Source of the DNA: Streptomyces geranii
GTDB taxonomy: Bacteria; Actinomycetota; Actinomycetes; Streptomycetales; Streptomycetaceae
DNA: 64,000 nt
Reading direction: 5' to 3'
NCBI RefSeq assembly: GCF_002954775.1
Contig: NZ_PJME01000038.1
Coordinates: 32,034-96,033, forward strand
Every line of letters begins with the position of its first letter. Positions within the stretch are counted from its first letter, which is position 1. The notes under the pieces are model-generated. The model searched no databases. It worked only from the letters and a program-made list of their open reading frames with translations, and was not told the origin of the DNA. Shown here in pieces: positions 9,341 through 17,638 of this stretch. The position numbers were made by a program, and so were the translations under genes.

Positions 9341-9620
9341 CGTCGTCCTATGCGCTTGGGGCAGGCGGGGCATTTGAGTGCCCACGTGACGATCGTGACG
9401 CTAGCGGCGTGGCTGACAGCCCATCAGCCGATTTCCCCTGATAGGTGATTCCTCAGAATCGAGCGTCGTTTCTGCCATGACGTTCCGCGACGATCATCGA
9501 TATCCATAAGGAGTGCACCGGCTTGGCCTCCTCCCCTGCCTCTTCCTCGGCCCAGCCTCCAGCGACACTCGATCGGGACTCCGACGCACTCAACTCAAAA
9601 CCTCACTACGATCACCGGCC

Positions 9621-10514
9621 ATGGACTGGCTCGGGCGGATCGCGAAGCTCAGGCAGTGGACCAGGAGCGGAACGCGCGCCCCGCACAAGCCGCTGTTGCT
9701 CCTGCACGCCCTCGGCCGGTTCCAGCAGGACGCCGACAGCGAACTCCGCTACAGCGCGGTGGAGGAGGACTTGCAGAGTCTGCTGACCGAGTACGGCCCG
9801 CCCAACAGGACAACGCCCGCCTACCCGTTCCACCACCTCGTCAGCGACGGCGTGTGGGAAGTGCGTACCGACCTCGGGCCCGGCAGCCCCGGGACTGGGG
9901 TACGGGTTCTCCGGGAGACGGGCGCCACCGGCCGCCTCGCACCGGAACTCCGAACCGCCCTGCGCGGCGAACCCGAACTGCTGGGTCGGATGGCGCGGTT
10001 ACTGCTCGACCTGCACTTCCCGCCCTCGCTCCACAGCGAGTTGTGCGAAGCCGTCGGCCTGGAAATGGAGCCGGCGGAGACCGGGCACCTCGTGCCCGCC
10101 CGCAGACAGCGGGACCGGCGCATGCGCGAACTGGTCCTCACCGCCTACGAGTACCGGTGCGCCTTCTGCGGCTACGACGGCAGGATCGGCACGGTCCCGG
10201 TCGGGCTGGAAGCCGCACACGTACGGTGGTGGGCGTTCGGCGGCCCGGACGACGTCGACAACGGGCTGTGCCTCTGCTCGCTGCACCACAAGCTCTTCGA
10301 CAAGGGCGTCCTCGGGGTCGACGACGTCCACCGCATACTCGTCTCCCAGCACTTCGTCGGCCACAGCCCCGCCGCCCGCGAGCACGTAGTCGCACTCAGG
10401 GGCCGTCCACTCATCGGCCCGCAGCCAGGCGCACGCCCTGTCGCAGCCGACCACCGCGCCTGGCACACCAGCCAGGTCTTCCACGGCATTCCACGCCCCG
10501 CCACTGCGGCCTGA
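9621..10514 (+). CDS. Type IV restriction enzyme: sulfur-binding domain + HNH nuclease
   Basis: A 297-residue protein predicted to recognise phosphorothioate-modified DNA and cut it. The N-terminal half has the sulfur-binding-domain pattern APHKPLLLLHALGR near residue 20 and PAYPFHHLVSDGVWEV near residue 70; the YPF block corresponds to the hydrophobic pocket of ScoMcrA-type domains. The C-terminal HNH has CAFCGYDG, EAAHVRWWAFGG and DNGLCLCSLHHKLFDKG (about residues 175-235), with Cys-x2-Cys and the catalytic His. I start at ATG 9621 (MDWLGRIAKL), because the longer frame from 9513 adds 36 residues unlike the family. Such enzymes exclude DNA from dnd-positive strains; no dnd genes are in the window. 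Confidence 0.85.
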   Translation: MDWLGRIAKLRQWTRSGTRAPHKPLLLLHALGRFQQDADSELRYSAVEEDLQSLLTEYGPPNRTTPAYPFHHLVSDGVWEVRTDLGPGSPGTGVRVLRETGATGRLAPELRTALRGEPELLGRMARLLLDLHFPPSLHSELCEAVGLEMEPAETGHLVPARRQRDRRMRELVLTAYEYRCAFCGYDGRIGTVPVGLEAAHVRWWAFGGPDDVDNGLCLCSLHHKLFDKGVLGVDDVHRILVSQHFVGHSPAAREHVVALRGRPLIGPQPGARPVAADHRAWHTSQVFHGIPRPATAA

Positions 10515-10559
10515 CCGGATGACCGACACCTCCTCTCGAGCCCCCTCCCTGAAGTCGGC

Positions 10560-10869
10560 CCGCTTTACCACCTCGGCGGTGTCCACCCCGATCAGGCCCG
10601 CGTTGCTGAAGCCTCTTCGACCCCTCTCCGCCCCGAGTTGTCCGGACGCCGCTGAACCCTCCTCCGTGCGCTCCTGCAATGGCATCCTTCCGCCCAGCGC
10701 TCACTTCCAGGGCTCAGCAACTCCTCAGCCACCAAGAGGGGCTCCCTGCAACTCCGATCGAACGGCGTGCCCGTAAGACCGGTCAACCACGGTGCGATCC
10801 TGCACCTTCGGGCGCCACGCCCGGCTACATATGCCCAGGTCAGATCCATCCGCCTACCCAAGCGCCGTA
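10560..10869 (+). repeat. Left attachment arm 1, similar to the DNA at 28990-29293
   Basis: This non-coding stretch aligns by eye with the region left of the second tRNA-Gly copy. Shared blocks include CTCCGTG.GCTCC.GCAA.GGC, then GCGTGCCCGTAAGACCGGT, then AACCACGGT with TGCGATC, then CAAGCGCCGT just before the tRNA-like segment. I interpret it as the P arm of an integrative element, with GTGCCCGTA as a candidate integrase arm-binding repeat. Short open frames here are not convincing genes. Confidence 0.6.
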
Positions 10870-10915
10870 GCTTCCCAAACTGAGAGTGCGAGTTCGATTC
10901 TCGTCACCCGCTCCA
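10870..10915 (+). other. Attachment-site copy 1: 3' end of tRNA-Gly(CCC)
   Basis: Forty-six bases run from the anticodon loop (CTTCCCAAAC) through a T arm, GCGAG-TTCGATT-CTCGT, to the acceptor strand CACCCGC, then TCCA. The 5' half of a tRNA (acceptor GCGGGTG, D arm) is absent, so this is not a working tRNA. Such 3' halves are what tyrosine integrases leave at the distal end of an inserted element. Four more copies lie at 29294, 35832, 39520 and 43586. Confidence 0.8.
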
Positions 10916-10921
10916 TTACGA

Positions 10922-10951
10922 GGGTCCAGGTCAGCGACTTGGACCTTTTTT
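10922..10951 (+). terminator. Rho-independent terminator after attachment copy 1
   Basis: A 10-bp stem (GGTCCAGGTC / GACTTGGACC, one G-T pair) with a short loop is followed by six T. Copies 2, 3 and 4 have a hairpin at the same distance but of different sequence. Confidence 0.75.
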
Positions 10952-10965
10952 GCTGTCGCCGTTGG

Positions 10966-11350
10966 CTAGTCACCGCAGGCCAGATTCGTGCCAGAACGTT
11001 GATCGCCGGGGTCGACCGTCTCCGGTTCTGGCACGGCAGCAGGTTTCTGCTGTCGATCGTCGTCGGAGTGTTGATAGATCAACGCGGCCTTCTCCTTGCC
11101 TGCTCCCTTGGTTCGGCGCGGGTGGTGCCTGATCAGGTCGTCGTCCACGGTCGTCTCCTTGATGCTTGTCAGGAGGCGGTACGCCTTGGTCGTGCGGAGG
11201 TGTTCGGCGTGCCATTCGTGGACGAGGGTGCGGTGATCTCGGCGAGGTCCGATTCGCCGAGAGTGGCCGTGGGCCACATGCGCCGGCCGAGGCCGACCAG
11301 AGTGTCGCCGATCCGCTCGGTGAGAGCGCCGTGGTCACCGGCGAAGTGGC
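10966..11350 (-). pseudogene. Tyrosine integrase remnant lacking the catalytic core
   Basis: The minus-strand frame carries an N-terminal SAM-like arm-binding segment, EWHAEHLRTTKAYRLLTSIK, then TVDDDLIRHHPRRTKGAGKE. It passes straight into the C-terminal block KAALIYQHSDDDRQQK that normally follows the catalytic Tyr region. Roughly 200 residues between, including the Arg-His-x-x-Arg catalytic residues, are deleted. Upstream, another frame holds TLGESDLAEIT, so the 5' end is also shifted. The gene runs toward attachment copy 1 and stops about 50 bp from it, the usual position of int next to its attachment site. Confidence 0.75.
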
Positions 11351-11533
11351 GCCGGGTGACCCAGTACACCTGCGCAACGCGCCGGAGCGGTGCCCTGTTC
11401 GTCGTACCGTGCGTCGTGCTCCGCCACCGGATCCGCCGTTGGATCAGCCGTGCCGACCGACCCTGGTGATGAGTTTTCGCGTCCGCTCCCGTCATACCTA
11501 CGACGGGACACGACGAGGCGGAGGGACGACGTG

Positions 11534-12532
11534 ATGAGTGCGGACACGTGGCTGGAGGAGCTGGGCGTGAGCGGGCTGGGCGAGGTCGACGAGCCGGCGT
11601 TCTCGGCGCTGGCGGAGCGGCACCGGCGGGAGCTGCACGTGCACTGTTACCGGATGCTCGGGTCGTTCGAGGACGCCGAGGACACCGTGCAGGAGACGTT
11701 CCTGCGTGCCTGGCGGCGGCGGGAGACCTTCGAGGGGCGGTCGACGTTCCGGGCCTGGCTGTACCGGATCGCCACCAACGCCTGCCTGGACCTGCTGGCC
11801 AAGTGCCGCCCGGAGCCCGCGACCGGCGGCGAGGTGCTGTGGTTGCAGCCCTACCCGGACCGACTGCTGGACGAGCTGCCCGCGGGTGACGCGGACGAGC
11901 CGGAGGCCCTCGCCGTCGCACGGGAGACGATCGAGCTGGCCTACCTGGTCGCCGTCCAGCACCTGGCGCCGCGCCCCCGGGCCGTGCTGATCCTGCGGGA
12001 CGTGCTCGGCTGGCCGGCGAAGGGCGTCGCGGAGTTCCTCGGGGACTCCGTCAACTCCGTGAACAGCGCGCTGCAGCGGGCCCGCGCCGGCATGCGGGAG
12101 CATCTGCCCGCCGAGCGGCAGGACTGGACCGGCGGCGAACAGGACGCCGGGATGCGGGAGCTGGTGCGCCGCTTCACCGAGGCCAGCGTCGCGACCGACG
12201 TCGACAGGCTCGCGGCCCTGCTGCGGGACGACGTCCGGTGCTCGATGCCGCCGACGCCGGGCCTGTACGTCGGCCGCGACACGGTGGTGACCTACTGGGT
12301 CGAGAGCGGCTTCGAGGGCATGAAGGGCCTGCGCGCCGTCCTCACCTCCGTGAACCGGCAGCCCGCCCTCGCCTTCTACCACTGGCGTGAGCGGGAGGGC
12401 GCGTACCTGCCGCTGACGATCGACGTCCTGCGCATCACCGGCGGAGCGATCACCGAGATCGTCACCTTCCACGACGACCGGTTCCCGCGGCTCGGGCTGC
12501 CGGAGCGCCTGCCCGCCGACGGCACGGAGTAG
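11534..12532 (+). CDS. ECF sigma factor with C-terminal SnoaL-like domain
   Basis: A 332-residue RNA polymerase sigma-70 family factor of the long extracytoplasmic type. Region 2 spans about residues 20-90 (YRMLGSFEDAEDTVQETFLR), and region 4 about 135-195 (LPPRPRAVLILRDVL-like, then GWPAKGVAEFLGDSVNSVNS). A SnoaL/NTF2-like domain follows from about residue 205 to the end (RRFTEASVATDVDRLAALLR). In such factors the extra domain regulates activity in place of a classical anti-sigma factor. GGAGG lies nine bases before the ATG; an overlapping GTG three bases earlier is an alternative. The cupin and DUF6069 genes follow as one operon. Confidence 0.93.
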   Translation: MSADTWLEELGVSGLGEVDEPAFSALAERHRRELHVHCYRMLGSFEDAEDTVQETFLRAWRRRETFEGRSTFRAWLYRIATNACLDLLAKCRPEPATGGEVLWLQPYPDRLLDELPAGDADEPEALAVARETIELAYLVAVQHLAPRPRAVLILRDVLGWPAKGVAEFLGDSVNSVNSALQRARAGMREHLPAERQDWTGGEQDAGMRELVRRFTEASVATDVDRLAALLRDDVRCSMPPTPGLYVGRDTVVTYWVESGFEGMKGLRAVLTSVNRQPALAFYHWREREGAYLPLTIDVLRITGGAITEIVTFHDDRFPRLGLPERLPADGTE

Positions 12533-12538
12533 TTCCTC

Positions 12539-12835
12539 GTGCGGACGCTCGCGCTGCGCGGTGGCACGCGTGTCGCGGTGGTCGCGGCGCAGTGGTACGA
12601 CGCGTTCGGCGTCGTCACCCGCGGGCGGGTGCAGCTGGAGCTGCGCGACGGCGAGCCCGGGCCGGTCCTCGAACGCGGCGCCGGGTTCTGGCTCCACGGC
12701 ACCGGCGTCCGCGCCCTGCGCAACCCCGGCCGTCGCACGGCGAGGGTGCGCATCGTCACCCCAAGGGCCAGGACCGTCACCTGCCGGTCAACACCCGTAC
12801 GCCAGTTACCGAATGATGGAGGAACGCCAACATGA
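12539..12835 (+). CDS. Small cupin-like protein in the sigma-factor operon
   Basis: The GTG start at 12539 lies six bases after the sigma-factor stop. The 98-residue product reads TRVAVVAAQWYDAFGVVTRG, VQLELRDGEPGPVLERGAGF and WLHGTGVRALRNPG, a strand-rich pattern like a single small cupin barrel. I see no convincing metal-binding histidine set. The stop overlaps the next ATG (ATGA at 12832-12835), which suggests translational coupling. The operon position is the main evidence that it is real; the ribosome site is weak. Confidence 0.55.
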   Translation: MRTLALRGGTRVAVVAAQWYDAFGVVTRGRVQLELRDGEPGPVLERGAGFWLHGTGVRALRNPGRRTARVRIVTPRARTVTCRSTPVRQLPNDGGTPT

Positions 12836-13287
12836 ACAGCATGAAGGACACCGGGGTCGTCACCGGCGCGGCATCGGGCCGGACCAGCCACACCCACCCA
12901 CTCCGCGGGCTCACCGGCACCGGCTTCCTGGCCGCTCTCGCGGCGACGGCGGCCACCGCCCTCGCCGCGGCGCTTGCCCAGGCCGTCGGCGTCGACTTCA
13001 AGGTCCCCGACGGTGGCGAGACGATCCCGTTGTCCGGGTTCGCCGTGGTGACCGGCTTCTTCTCGGTCGTGGGCATCGGCATTGCCGTCGCTCTTCGTCG
13101 TTGGAACGCTCGCCCCGCCGAGCGATTCGTGTGGACGGCACTGTCGCTGACCGCGATCTCGTTGGTCCCGCCCCTCCTCTCCGGGGCGAACACCGCCACC
13201 ACCACCGCCCTCCTCGGGCTGCACCTCGTCCCTGCGACGGTGATGATCCCTGTCCTGGCGCGGAGCCTGCGCACCCGGACCGATTGA
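12832..13287 (+). CDS. DUF6069 family membrane protein
   Basis: A 151-residue protein with four predicted membrane helices: about residues 28-48 (GFLAALAATAATALAAALAQ), 65-85 (SGFAVVTGFFSVVGIGIAVA), 98-116 (FVWTALSLTAISLVPPLLSG) and 120-140. The second has the loop VPDGGETIPLSGFAVV seen in DUF6069 proteins. It overlaps the cupin-like gene by four bases and is the last gene of the sigma-factor operon, so it may be a membrane target or partner. The function of the family is unknown. The ATG has GGAGG nine bases upstream. The 13288-13486 gap holds nothing I can support. Confidence 0.8.
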   Translation: MNSMKDTGVVTGAASGRTSHTHPLRGLTGTGFLAALAATAATALAAALAQAVGVDFKVPDGGETIPLSGFAVVTGFFSVVGIGIAVALRRWNARPAERFVWTALSLTAISLVPPLLSGANTATTTALLGLHLVPATVMIPVLARSLRTRTD

Positions 13288-13486
13288 CTCGCGAGTCGGC
13301 ATCAGGCTCACACCGCGCCAGGACGCGCTCGCAGCCAGGCCCTGACACCTACACCTGCGGGGGGGCACACCACCGGGGAACGGACAGCAATCGGATCCGG
13401 CCATCCCCGCGCCCCTACGGTCGGCCCGAGAGGAGTTGCAGGGACCTCTCCTACGGGGTGTGCGTCGCGGCCAACGGCAGGCGTCG

Positions 13487-14221
13487 TCATCTGTGGGCGG
13501 CGCGGTTCATCTCGACGATGTCCTCCAGGGTGGGCTCGGCACCGAGGGCGGCGAAGCGCTCTGCCATGCTGTCGCGGACGGCTGCGTCCTTGACGGGGTC
13601 GGCCGCGGCCAGGGCAGCCGGCAGCTCGTTCAGGGTCAGCTCCGTGCAGTAGGCGGGGCTCATCGGCTGCTGGCGCCAGGAGTCGGCCAGTGCACCCGCG
13701 TCGTAGGGGTCGAATCCGGTGTCGTCCACCAGACGCATGGCCACACCCTTCGCTTCCTCGGAATCGCCGGCGACCGGGATGGCGATGCGGCCCGGAGTGC
13801 CCGCGGGGACACCCTTCGTTCGCTGGGTTTCGGCCAGGGCGGCGTTCCACGCCTTGACCACGGGGCGCCCAAGGAGTTCGGAGGTGTACACGCTCTCCAC
13901 CACACCGTCCTCCACCGCCTCGATCCACCCGTTGAGATGCGGGTAGTAGTTGGAGGTGTCGATGACCACCGTCTCGGCGAGTACGGAAGCGAACAGGTCG
14001 GCCAGCTCTCCCGCCACTCCGAAGGGAATGGCCAGGACTACGGCGTCCCTGTCCTCGACGGCGTCCTCGAGTGCCACGGCGCGGGCGCCGGTCTCCAGCA
14101 CGTCGGGGGCGACGGCCTCGGGGCCACGCGCGCCCGCCACCTCGACGTCGTGACCGGCCCCACTGAGTTTGCGGGCAAGATTGCCGCCGATGGCCCCGGC
14201 GCCGATGACAGAAATTTTCAT
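13487..14221 (-). CDS. NADPH-dependent F420 reductase-like NAD(P)-binding protein
   Basis: A 244-residue protein with an N-terminal Rossmann motif, MKISVIGAGAIGGNLARKLS, of the NADP oxidoreductase coenzyme-F420 type (COG2085). The strand-loop AVVLAIPFGV and VVIDTSNYY are near residues 68 and 92, and KAWNAAL near residue 130. True F420:NADP reductases are slightly smaller and bind F420; whether this one does cannot be told. I start at ATG 14219-14221 with GAAGGG upstream, rather than 24 bases earlier. It is the last gene of a three-gene minus-strand operon after an SDR and a hydrolase. Confidence 0.85.
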   Translation of the reverse strand: MKISVIGAGAIGGNLARKLSGAGHDVEVAGARGPEAVAPDVLETGARAVALEDAVEDRDAVVLAIPFGVAGELADLFASVLAETVVIDTSNYYPHLNGWIEAVEDGVVESVYTSELLGRPVVKAWNAALAETQRTKGVPAGTPGRIAIPVAGDSEEAKGVAMRLVDDTGFDPYDAGALADSWRQQPMSPAYCTELTLNELPAALAAADPVKDAAVRDSMAERFAALGAEPTLEDIVEMNRAAHR

Positions 14222-14272
14222 GATTTTCCCTTCGAGGGGTTGCACCGCACCTCAGGCCGGTGGTCCCGGGGG

Positions 14273-15151
14273 TCAGGCCACCGCGGTCAGCAGGTCGGCC
14301 AGTACGTCGGGCCGTTCCAGGGCGATGAAGTGGCCCGCCCTGGGGACCTGGGTGAAGTCGGCGGTCGGCAGCAACTCCTTGTTGGCCTGCCGGTCCGAGG
14401 GGCGGGACCAGTCCTTCTCGCCGTAGACGAGGTGGATGGGGGCCTTGACCTCGCGGTAGCGCGAGCGGGCGGCGATGAGGCTGGGCAGGCTCTGGTACAC
14501 GGCTCGGGCGACGGTCGGGTAGCCGGGGCGGCTTCCCACCTGGAGGAGCTCGTCCACGTAGTCGGCCCGCAGCGCGCTCTTGTCGCCGAGGCCGCCCTGA
14601 AGGATTGCGCGGAGAGCCGGCCTGGGCTCCACCCCGGCGATCACCGGGCCCACCCCCGGGGAGAGAACACCGCTGACCACCACACGGGCGAGGAGGCTGG
14701 ACCGGGCGATTCCGCCGCGGAAGTCGTAGGTGTTCACCGCGACGACGCGTCGTACCCGCTCCGGGAGATCGGCCGCGGTGGTCAGGGCGAGCACCGCCCC
14801 CATGGACTCCCCGGCCAACGTCACGTCGTGGAGGTCGAGTTCGGTCAGGAGCCGCTCGACGCCCGCGCGCATGGCCGGCTCGTCGTACGACGCCCCGGGC
14901 ACGATCTCGGAGTAGCCCATCCCCGGCAGGTCGAGGGCGTACACGGTGTAGTGGTCCGCGATCAGGGGGATGAGGTGGCGGAAGTGCTCGGCCTGGGTGC
15001 GCACGGTGTGCAGCAGGACCAGGGGAGCGCCGGTGCCCGCCTTGAGGTAGCGCAGGGCTCCCTCGCGGCCGTCGAGTCCCGCGCGCGGGGCGAGGGTGTG
15101 GCTGGTGGTTCCCGGAATGTGGATCGTGGGATGTGACTCGCGGTCGGGCAT
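14273..15151 (-). CDS. Alpha/beta hydrolase
   Basis: A 292-residue serine hydrolase. The oxyanion region is PLVLLHTVRTQAEHF, near residue 44, where the usual HG is HT. The nucleophile elbow GESMG is near residue 115, the acid Asp is in VYGEKDW near 245, and the catalytic His is in AGHFIALERPD near 275. This is the pattern of haloperoxidase/lipolactonase-like esterases; the substrate is unknown. AAGGAG lies eight bases before the ATG. It sits 28 bp downstream of the SDR gene, in the operon that faces the MFS gene across the operator cluster. Confidence 0.9.
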   Translation of the reverse strand: MPDRESHPTIHIPGTTSHTLAPRAGLDGREGALRYLKAGTGAPLVLLHTVRTQAEHFRHLIPLIADHYTVYALDLPGMGYSEIVPGASYDEPAMRAGVERLLTELDLHDVTLAGESMGAVLALTTAADLPERVRRVVAVNTYDFRGGIARSSLLARVVVSGVLSPGVGPVIAGVEPRPALRAILQGGLGDKSALRADYVDELLQVGSRPGYPTVARAVYQSLPSLIAARSRYREVKAPIHLVYGEKDWSRPSDRQANKELLPTADFTQVPRAGHFIALERPDVLADLLTAVA

Positions 15152-15179
15152 CTCGCCGACTCCTTGTGTGTGAAGGGGG

Positions 15180-15881
15180 TTATTTCGTCATCTGGGCGTA
15201 CAGCCCTGCCAGGTCGCCGGCCAGGCCCGCCTTGACCTGCCGCGAGATGTCGTCGGCGAGCACCTCGTACGCACCTGTCTCGACCCCGTCGAGGGCGAGT
15301 ACGGCGACGTCACGCGGGTCGGACTTGGGCGCCTCGACGCCGGCCGCGAGGTCGGTGTCCACGTAGCCGACGTGCAGGCCGGTGACGGCGATGCCGCGCG
15401 GCTGGAGCTCCAGGCGCAGGGAGTTGGTCTGCGACCACAGGGCGGCCTTGGAGGCGCTGTAGGAGCCGTCGAGCGCGATCCAGGAGAGCACGGAGTGCAC
15501 GTTGAGGAGGTGGCCGCCGCCGTTGCGCTCGATGACCGGCACGAAGGCGCGGGTGAGAAGCAGCGGGCCGTAGAAGTTGGTCTCGAACTCCCGGCGTACG
15601 TCGTCGACCGGGGAGCCGAGGAAGGACGCGCCGACCGAGGCACCGGCGTTGTTGATCAGCACGGTCACGTCCTGCGCCTGTGCGGCGGCGGCCGCCACGG
15701 AGGCCGGGTCGGTGACCTCCAGCGCCACCGGGACCGCGTCGGGGTGCGTCACGCTGCGCGGGTCGCGGGCCGTGGCGTAGACCTTGCCGGCGCCGCGCGC
15801 GTACAGCTCCTCCACCAGCGCCTTGCCGATGCCTCGGCTGCCGCCGGTGACGAAGACGTTGGCGCCCTTCAGGACGGTCAT
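15180..15881 (-). CDS. SDR family oxidoreductase
   Basis: A 233-residue short-chain dehydrogenase. The cofactor loop TGGSRGIG is at about residues 11-18, NNAG near residue 80, and YSASKAALWS carries the catalytic Tyr and Lys near residue 142. I use the internal ATG 15879-15881, which has GGAGG at good spacing; the upstream ATG at 15893 would place that ribosome site inside the gene. It is the first gene of the operon, and the palindromes at 15901-15941 overlap its promoter region. The TetR gene at 18053 is the probable controller. Confidence 0.92.
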   Translation of the reverse strand: MTVLKGANVFVTGGSRGIGKALVEELYARGAGKVYATARDPRSVTHPDAVPVALEVTDPASVAAAAAQAQDVTVLINNAGASVGASFLGSPVDDVRREFETNFYGPLLLTRAFVPVIERNGGGHLLNVHSVLSWIALDGSYSASKAALWSQTNSLRLELQPRGIAVTGLHVGYVDTDLAAGVEAPKSDPRDVAVLALDGVETGAYEVLADDISRQVKAGLAGDLAGLYAQMTK

Positions 15882-15900
15882 GACTGCCTCCACAGAATGA

Positions 15901-15941
15901 GAAACCGTTCGGTTTCCTCGTTACGGTAAACCGATCGGTTT
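15901..15941. promoter_or_regulatory. Two TetR-type operators at the SDR promoter
   Basis: GAAACCGTTCGGTTTC (15901-15916) has seven-base arms, and AAACCGATCGGTTT (15928-15941) is a perfect palindrome. The same 14-mer recurs at 18007 before the TetR gene. They lie directly upstream of the minus-strand SDR start. Confidence 0.75.
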
Positions 15942-15980
15942 CCAGGCGCAAGCCCGACGGGGCCCGTTCACTTGCGCTGT

Positions 15981-16022
15981 GGAAACCGATCTGTTTTTCT
16001 AGGCGGAAACAGATCGGTTTCC
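15981..16022. promoter_or_regulatory. Paired operator half-palindromes at the MFS promoter
   Basis: GGAAACCGATCTGTTT (15981-15996) and AAACAGATCGGTTTCC (16007-16022) are perfect reverse complements separated by ten bases. Each is also a variant of AAACCGATCGGTTT. The pair lies about 50 bp before the MFS start and could bind two TetR dimers, or form a composite operator. Confidence 0.7.
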
Positions 16023-16069
16023 GACCGGTGGTCGGTCCATGGGCCTATGACCAGCAGCTAAGGGGAAAA

Positions 16070-17569
16070 GTGAGTACCACCTTCGACCGTGGGGCGCCCG
16101 CCTCCGGGAAAACAGACTCGGGCCGCCGCGGCTCCCATGCCGTGCGCTGGTGGGTGCTTGTCGTGCTGGGTGTGGCGCAGCTCATGGTCACGCTCGATGC
16201 GACCGTCGTGAACATCGCGCTGCCCGAAGCGCAACATGACCTGGGTTTCAGTGACGGCAGTCGGCAATGGGTCATCACGGGGTACGCCCTGGCGTTCGGC
16301 AGCCTGCTGCTGCTCGGGGGCCGACTCGGTGACCTGTTCGGCCGACGTACGACCTTCGTGACCGGCCTGATCGGTTTCGCGGGCGCATCCGTCGTCGGCG
16401 GCGCGGCCGGCAGCTTCGACATACTCGTCGCGGCGCGTGTGGCCCAGGGCGTCTTCGCCGCGCTGCTCGCACCCGCGGCACTCTCACTGCTCAGCGTGAC
16501 CTTCACCGACCCGGCCGAAAGGCCGAAGGCGTTCGGCATCTTCAGCGCGCTGTCCGGTGCGGGCGCCGCGGTCGGACTCCTGCTCGGCGGCATGCTCACC
16601 GAATGGGCGTCATGGCGCTGGGTGATGTACGTGAACGTTGTCTTCGCGGGCGTCGCGCTGGTCGGCGCGCTGCTGTTGCTGGCCAAGCCCGTGGTCACCG
16701 AGCGACCCAGAATCGACGTTCCCGGCACCGTCACGGTGAGCGCCGCGCTGTTCGGCATCGTCTACGGGTTCGCGCACGTCGAGTCCACCAGTTGGACCGA
16801 CCCGGTCGCCCTCGGCTCCATGATCGGCGGCGTGGTGCTGCTCGCGGTGTTCGCCTGGCTGGAGCTCAGGGTCGCGCATCCGCTGCTGCCGCTGCGCGTC
16901 GTGCTGGACCGGACCCGAGGCGGCTCGTTCCTGGCGGTGTTCGTCCTGGGCATGGGGATGTTCTCGATCTTCCTGTTCCTGACCTACTACCTGGAGGCGA
17001 GCATCGGCTACTCGCCGATCGAGGCCGGTCTGTCCTTCCTGCCGATGGTCGGGGGCATCGTCGCCGCGTCGACCACCGTGCCTTCACTGCTGTTGCCCAG
17101 GGTCGGCCCGAAGATCGTGGTCAGCGCCGGCTTCCTGGTCTCCGCATCCGGCATGGCCCTGCTGACCCGGCTCACGCTGGACAGCGGCTACGTCGCCGAC
17201 ATCATGCCGGGCATGATCCTGCTGGGCCTCGGCATCGGTGCGGTGATGACCACCGCGTTCCAGGGTGCGACCGCGGGCGTGCACCACGAGGACGCCGGCG
17301 TCGCCTCGGCACTGATCAACACCAGCCAGCAGGTGGGCGGCTCGATCAGCACGGCGCTGCTGACCACCGTCGCCTCATCGGCCGCGACCGACTACCTGTC
17401 CTCGCACAAGCCCGGCGCCCTGACCGTGGCCCAGGCCGGGGTCGAGAGCTACACGGCCACCCTGGCGTGGGGCGCCGGGATCTTCGTGGTCGGCGCGGTG
17501 CTCGCGGCGTTCCTGATGCCGAACGCGGCCCTGGCGCCGTCGGAGGGCGAGCCTGTCATCGCCCACTGA
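16070..17569 (+). CDS. DHA2-family MFS drug efflux transporter
   Basis: A 499-residue exporter of the EmrB/QacA type with fourteen predicted membrane helices. Diagnostic blocks are LDATVVNIALP in helix 1, LGGRLGDLFGRR in the loop between helices 2 and 3, and the antiporter-like motif GAAVGLLLGG in helix 5. I start at GTG 16070-16072 with AAGGGG upstream; the longer frame from 16028 adds 14 residues overlapping the operator region. It is divergent from the SDR-hydrolase operon, and both face the TetR palindromes. A proton-driven exporter of a compound made or degraded by that operon is a fair inference. Confidence 0.93.
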   Translation: MSTTFDRGAPASGKTDSGRRGSHAVRWWVLVVLGVAQLMVTLDATVVNIALPEAQHDLGFSDGSRQWVITGYALAFGSLLLLGGRLGDLFGRRTTFVTGLIGFAGASVVGGAAGSFDILVAARVAQGVFAALLAPAALSLLSVTFTDPAERPKAFGIFSALSGAGAAVGLLLGGMLTEWASWRWVMYVNVVFAGVALVGALLLLAKPVVTERPRIDVPGTVTVSAALFGIVYGFAHVESTSWTDPVALGSMIGGVVLLAVFAWLELRVAHPLLPLRVVLDRTRGGSFLAVFVLGMGMFSIFLFLTYYLEASIGYSPIEAGLSFLPMVGGIVAASTTVPSLLLPRVGPKIVVSAGFLVSASGMALLTRLTLDSGYVADIMPGMILLGLGIGAVMTTAFQGATAGVHHEDAGVASALINTSQQVGGSISTALLTTVASSAATDYLSSHKPGALTVAQAGVESYTATLAWGAGIFVVGAVLAAFLMPNAALAPSEGEPVIAH

Positions 17570-17595
17570 GCCCGAATCCACTGTCGTAAAGGATG

Positions 17596-17638
17596 CCCTG
17601 CGCTGATTGGTGCTCTCCAAGCACACATCAGCGCAGGG
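17596..17638 (+). terminator. Hairpin after the MFS gene
   Basis: CCCTGCGCTGAT (17596-17607) and ATCAGCGCAGGG (17627-17638) form a perfect 12-bp stem with a 19-base loop, 27 bp after the MFS stop. There is no T run. In the rest of the 17640-18052 gap, one minus-strand frame is hydrophobic (ALVCAVVVSGIGALTLLAEF) and might be a transporter relic, but I cannot assign it. Confidence 0.6.

Noticed and set aside
10870..10915. Functional tRNA gene at the tRNA-like copies
   Set aside because: All five copies lack the acceptor 5' strand, D arm and half of the anticodon arm, so none can fold as a tRNA.
12561..13652. 363-codon + frame across the cupin/DUF6069 genes
   Set aside because: It is an out-of-frame shadow. 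The coupled ATGA and the membrane-helix pattern support the other frame.
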